From: Thiohalomonas denitrificans
GTDB taxonomy: Bacteria > Pseudomonadota > Gammaproteobacteria > Thiohalomonadales > Thiohalomonadaceae
Assembly: GCF_016841685.1 (NCBI RefSeq)
Contig: NZ_JAENYR010000004.1
Coordinates: 24,880-88,879, forward strand
Reading direction: 5' to 3'
DNA: 64,000 nt
Made by a program: the position numbers and the translations under genes. Below the pieces are notes generated by a model. That model worked only from the letters and a program-made list of their open reading frames with translations. It was not told where the DNA came from and ran no database searches. Numbering within the stretch: the first letter of the stretch is position 1; each line of letters opens with the position of its first letter. Below are positions 62,139 to 64,000 of this stretch, in pieces.

Positions 62139-62801
62139 TCACCTTTTTGTTTCGGCCCTTGCGGGCCTTGGTTGGTCGTTATGGGTTTGCTGTGGCCTTG
62201 GTAAAAAGCGTTCGCAATATCGCCGGTCCGTATCCCACAATCCGGCGATGGCTTCCGGCTCACCTTTGGCGCAGTGGCCAAGGTGTGGGTGCCCGTGCGG
62301 TGATTGAATGCGCTCGAAGTGGATGCAGTCGCCGCAGCGAACGGAGCAGGGTCGCGGTATGGGTTTATTCGCTGCCCGGTTCCAGCACCACGGGCAGCCC
62401 AGCACCTCGCCGGTGAACCACAACCAGATCGGCCCACAGTGTTTGCATGTGGCTTGCTCGGTGTAGTGCTCCGGGCGTTTGCCCCGATCCATCTCCCGCC
62501 GTTGCGCCAGTGAGCGGGCGAACGCGGCCAGGGTATCGGCGCTGATCGCGCCCTTGCGCCAGTCGTCGATGTCTTCCGCTGCCAGTGCTTCCTTTACCTC
62601 GGTGGGTGTGATGTCGATTCCTTTGCAAGCGTCAGCCAGTGCCTCCAGCAACTTGGAGCTTTCCTGTTCTGAATCCCTATGCGCAGAATCCGCAATATCC
62701 GCACAATTACCTTGCTTGGTGGGTTTCTGCGTATTCTGCGAATTGTGCGCATAGGGTGTTTCCGCCAAAGGAGTCACCCCGAGGGTTTCGCGCCAGCTCA
62801 T
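62139..62801 (-). CDS. Cys-rich hypothetical protein of integrative elements
   Basis: 220 residues. A polar N-terminus with Asn/Gln/Ser-rich sequence is followed by a helical segment (LLEALADACKGIDITPTEVKEAL) and two Cys/His clusters (CKHCGPIWLWFTGEVLGCPWC and CGDCIHFER ... HPHLGHCAKG), probably metal sites. Its ATG overlaps the stop of the DUF3987 gene by 4 bases, so the two are translationally coupled. Function unknown; the setting suggests a replication or regulatory accessory of the mobile element. Confidence 0.7.
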   Translation of the reverse strand: MSWRETLGVTPLAETPYAHNSQNTQKPTKQGNCADIADSAHRDSEQESSKLLEALADACKGIDITPTEVKEALAAEDIDDWRKGAISADTLAAFARSLAQRREMDRGKRPEHYTEQATCKHCGPIWLWFTGEVLGCPWCWNRAANKPIPRPCSVRCGDCIHFERIQSPHGHPHLGHCAKGEPEAIAGLWDTDRRYCERFLPRPQQTHNDQPRPARAETKR

Positions 62802-64000
62802 CGCCAGGCCCTCGCAATCTCCGGCCTTACCCGCACCATGGGCGAGGGAGGACGGCCAGGCCCATCACGCGGCGGTTCAATCACCTCCAGATAACCGCGT
62901 TCTTCCAGCGCCTCCAGGGCTTCGCGCAACATGGCAACACGGGGGAAGGTGCCGCGCAGGGCGTTGAAGGCTTCGCGCACGGTGAAGCGATCCAGTCGGC
63001 CCCGTTCGATCCAGTCCCACACCAGCCGGGCGGCAGCGATGGTGGGATCGGCCCCCATCATGTCCAGCGCCGCCAGACTGTGGCGGGTGATGATGGCCAT
63101 GATCTCCAGAGCGGCGGTCATGGTCTCGGCGGTGATGGCGGCCTCCCAAGGCGTGCCGTGGGCGTGCTTGATCCCGTGCAGTACCCCGGCCAGGCGTGCC
63201 GCCGCTCCCGGTGCCTTGCCGGCCCAGTCGGTGAAGTGTTCCAGTTCCCGGCCCGGTTGCATCTGTACCTCGATGGCCTGGGCGAAGGCGTACCACTCCG
63301 CATAGGCTTCTTTGCTCAGGCGCAGCAGGTGGGGGCGTTCCTCGCCGTGTTCGTCGATGGCCGGTTCCCAATCCAGGATGGCGCGCAGTCCGGCGGCATA
63401 GGCATCTCGTACCCCTTCGGGGACGGGATTGGATTGCAGGGCGCGATAGCCCAGAGGGGAGGGCGGCAGCAGATAGAGAAACCGCCCTAGTAGTCCACGC
63501 CCCCGGAATCCCGGCTTGGCCGCCAGCCCCCGCAATACATCTGGCTGTGGGCTCAGGCCGATACTCAGACGCGGGCCTTTCAGGAAGACCGGCGGACGGC
63601 TGCCCCGGTCCACCCGCTCGGCATCGCCGCTATGGGCCTTCAACACCAGGTCCAGGTTGGGGATGCCGTTGGAGTAGCGGCCTTGCAGCAGGTCGAAGAC
63701 GCCGCCCTCCGATGAGAGCCATGCCATGCACTCGCCATGCTCTGCCAGTAGTGCCCCCAGCCGTTCCGGTGTGGCGTCGGATGTCCATATCTGCGGCGGA
63801 GCGGGGGGCTCCGGCAGCTCGGCCTCGATGTCGGCAGCCTCCCGCGCCAGTTCCGCCGCCTTGCCGTTCTCCTTCTCCTTGGCGGCCTTGCCGCGCACCT
63901 CCTTGGCGCGGGCCTCCCGGGTTTTGCGCTCGCTGGTGATGCGCCTGATCTCCGGCTCCAGGATGGTGGCCTTATCGCGCTCCCAGGCCACCAATGGCGC
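62798..64000 (-). CDS. DUF3987 (YfjI-like) protein, N-terminus outside window
   Basis: The frame is open to the right edge; about 400 C-terminal residues are seen. A Glu/Lys/Arg-rich coiled segment (ITSERKTREARAKEVRGKAAK) is followed by the DUF3987 core: LSSEGGVFDLLQGRYSNG, SIGLSPQPDVLRGLAAKPGFRGRGLLGRFLYLLP, then a helical region and a winged helix (LREALEALEERGYLEVIEPP). DUF3987 proteins are common in P4-like prophages and integrative elements and often follow primase domains, which would lie beyond the window. The missing N-terminus leaves the activity open. Confidence 0.85.
   Translation of the reverse strand, partial: APLVAWERDKATILEPEIRRITSERKTREARAKEVRGKAAKEKENGKAAELAREAADIEAELPEPPAPPQIWTSDATPERLGALLAEHGECMAWLSSEGGVFDLLQGRYSNGIPNLDLVLKAHSGDAERVDRGSRPPVFLKGPRLSIGLSPQPDVLRGLAAKPGFRGRGLLGRFLYLLPPSPLGYRALQSNPVPEGVRDAYAAGLRAILDWEPAIDEHGEERPHLLRLSKEAYAEWYAFAQAIEVQMQPGRELEHFTDWAGKAPGAAARLAGVLHGIKHAHGTPWEAAITAETMTAALEIMAIITRHSLAALDMMGADPTIAAARLVWDWIERGRLDRFTVREAFNALRGTFPRVAMLREALEALEERGYLEVIEPPRDGPGRPPSPMVRVRPEIARAWR

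Overview
The window is bacterial chromosome of moderately high G+C. Gene content and order point to a gammaproteobacterium: ypjD // ffh-rpsP-rimM-trmD-rplS, xerD next to dsbC, mutS // cinA-recA-recX-alaS-lysC-csrA, and an Azotobacter-type 7Fe ferredoxin. The sucrose-synthesis operon and the rhodanese/persulfide-dioxygenase-like gene suggest a salt-tolerant, sulfur-handling relative of the Chromatiales; that placement is inference.

Layout. 1-14 kb is mostly conserved housekeeping DNA (radA, the SRP/ribosome/tRNA-modification operon, ogt, xerD, yajQ, dsbC). 14.6-22 kb carries an AddAB-like helicase/nuclease pair and fdxA; between addA and addB, on the opposite strand, lies what looks like an unannotated CsrB/RsmZ-type regulatory RNA with five AGGGA/AGGA hairpin loops and an intrinsic terminator. 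22-28.4 kb is an insertion between fdxA and mutS: an ISAs1-type element with a frameshifted transposase beside a 59-bp remnant, then a periplasmic binding protein paired with a HAMP-PAS-GAF-PAS-GGDEF-EAL receptor. 28.6-38.8 kb is the mutS-recA-alaS-lysC-csrA block. At 38.9-39.65 kb are two tRNA genes; tRNA-Ser(GCU) is followed by 175-bp tandem repeats that each end in a copy of the tRNA 3' end.

39.9-46.2 kb is a signalling island: MASE3 histidine kinase, two single-domain receivers, a LuxR-type regulator, a PilZ protein and a receiver-PAS-GGDEF protein. 46.2-53.1 kb, on the minus strand, encodes sucrose synthase, sucrose-phosphate synthase/phosphatase, a PfkB sugar kinase and a lysine-2,3-aminomutase-like radical SAM enzyme. 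After tRNA-Ala(CGC) and tRNA-Arg(CCU) the DNA becomes accessory: rhodanese-MBL, SRAP plus a mini ATP-ligase, a broken Fic gene, a class I c-di-GMP riboswitch, and a run of small secreted or membrane genes ending in a cpoB-like gene. A 116-bp direct repeat brackets this stretch. From 61.3 kb the minus strand carries the edge of an integrative element (DUF3987).

Two regulatory themes recur. One is Csr: csrA and a probable CsrA-sponge RNA sit 20 kb apart, and AGGGA or GGA hairpins occur in leaders of the signalling island. The other is c-di-GMP: GGDEF-EAL, GGEEF, PilZ and YajQ proteins plus a c-di-GMP riboswitch. The candidates I rate most novel are the CsrB-like RNA, the riboswitch-led small-protein cluster, the tRNA-Ser tail repeats and the binding-protein/GGDEF-EAL pair.
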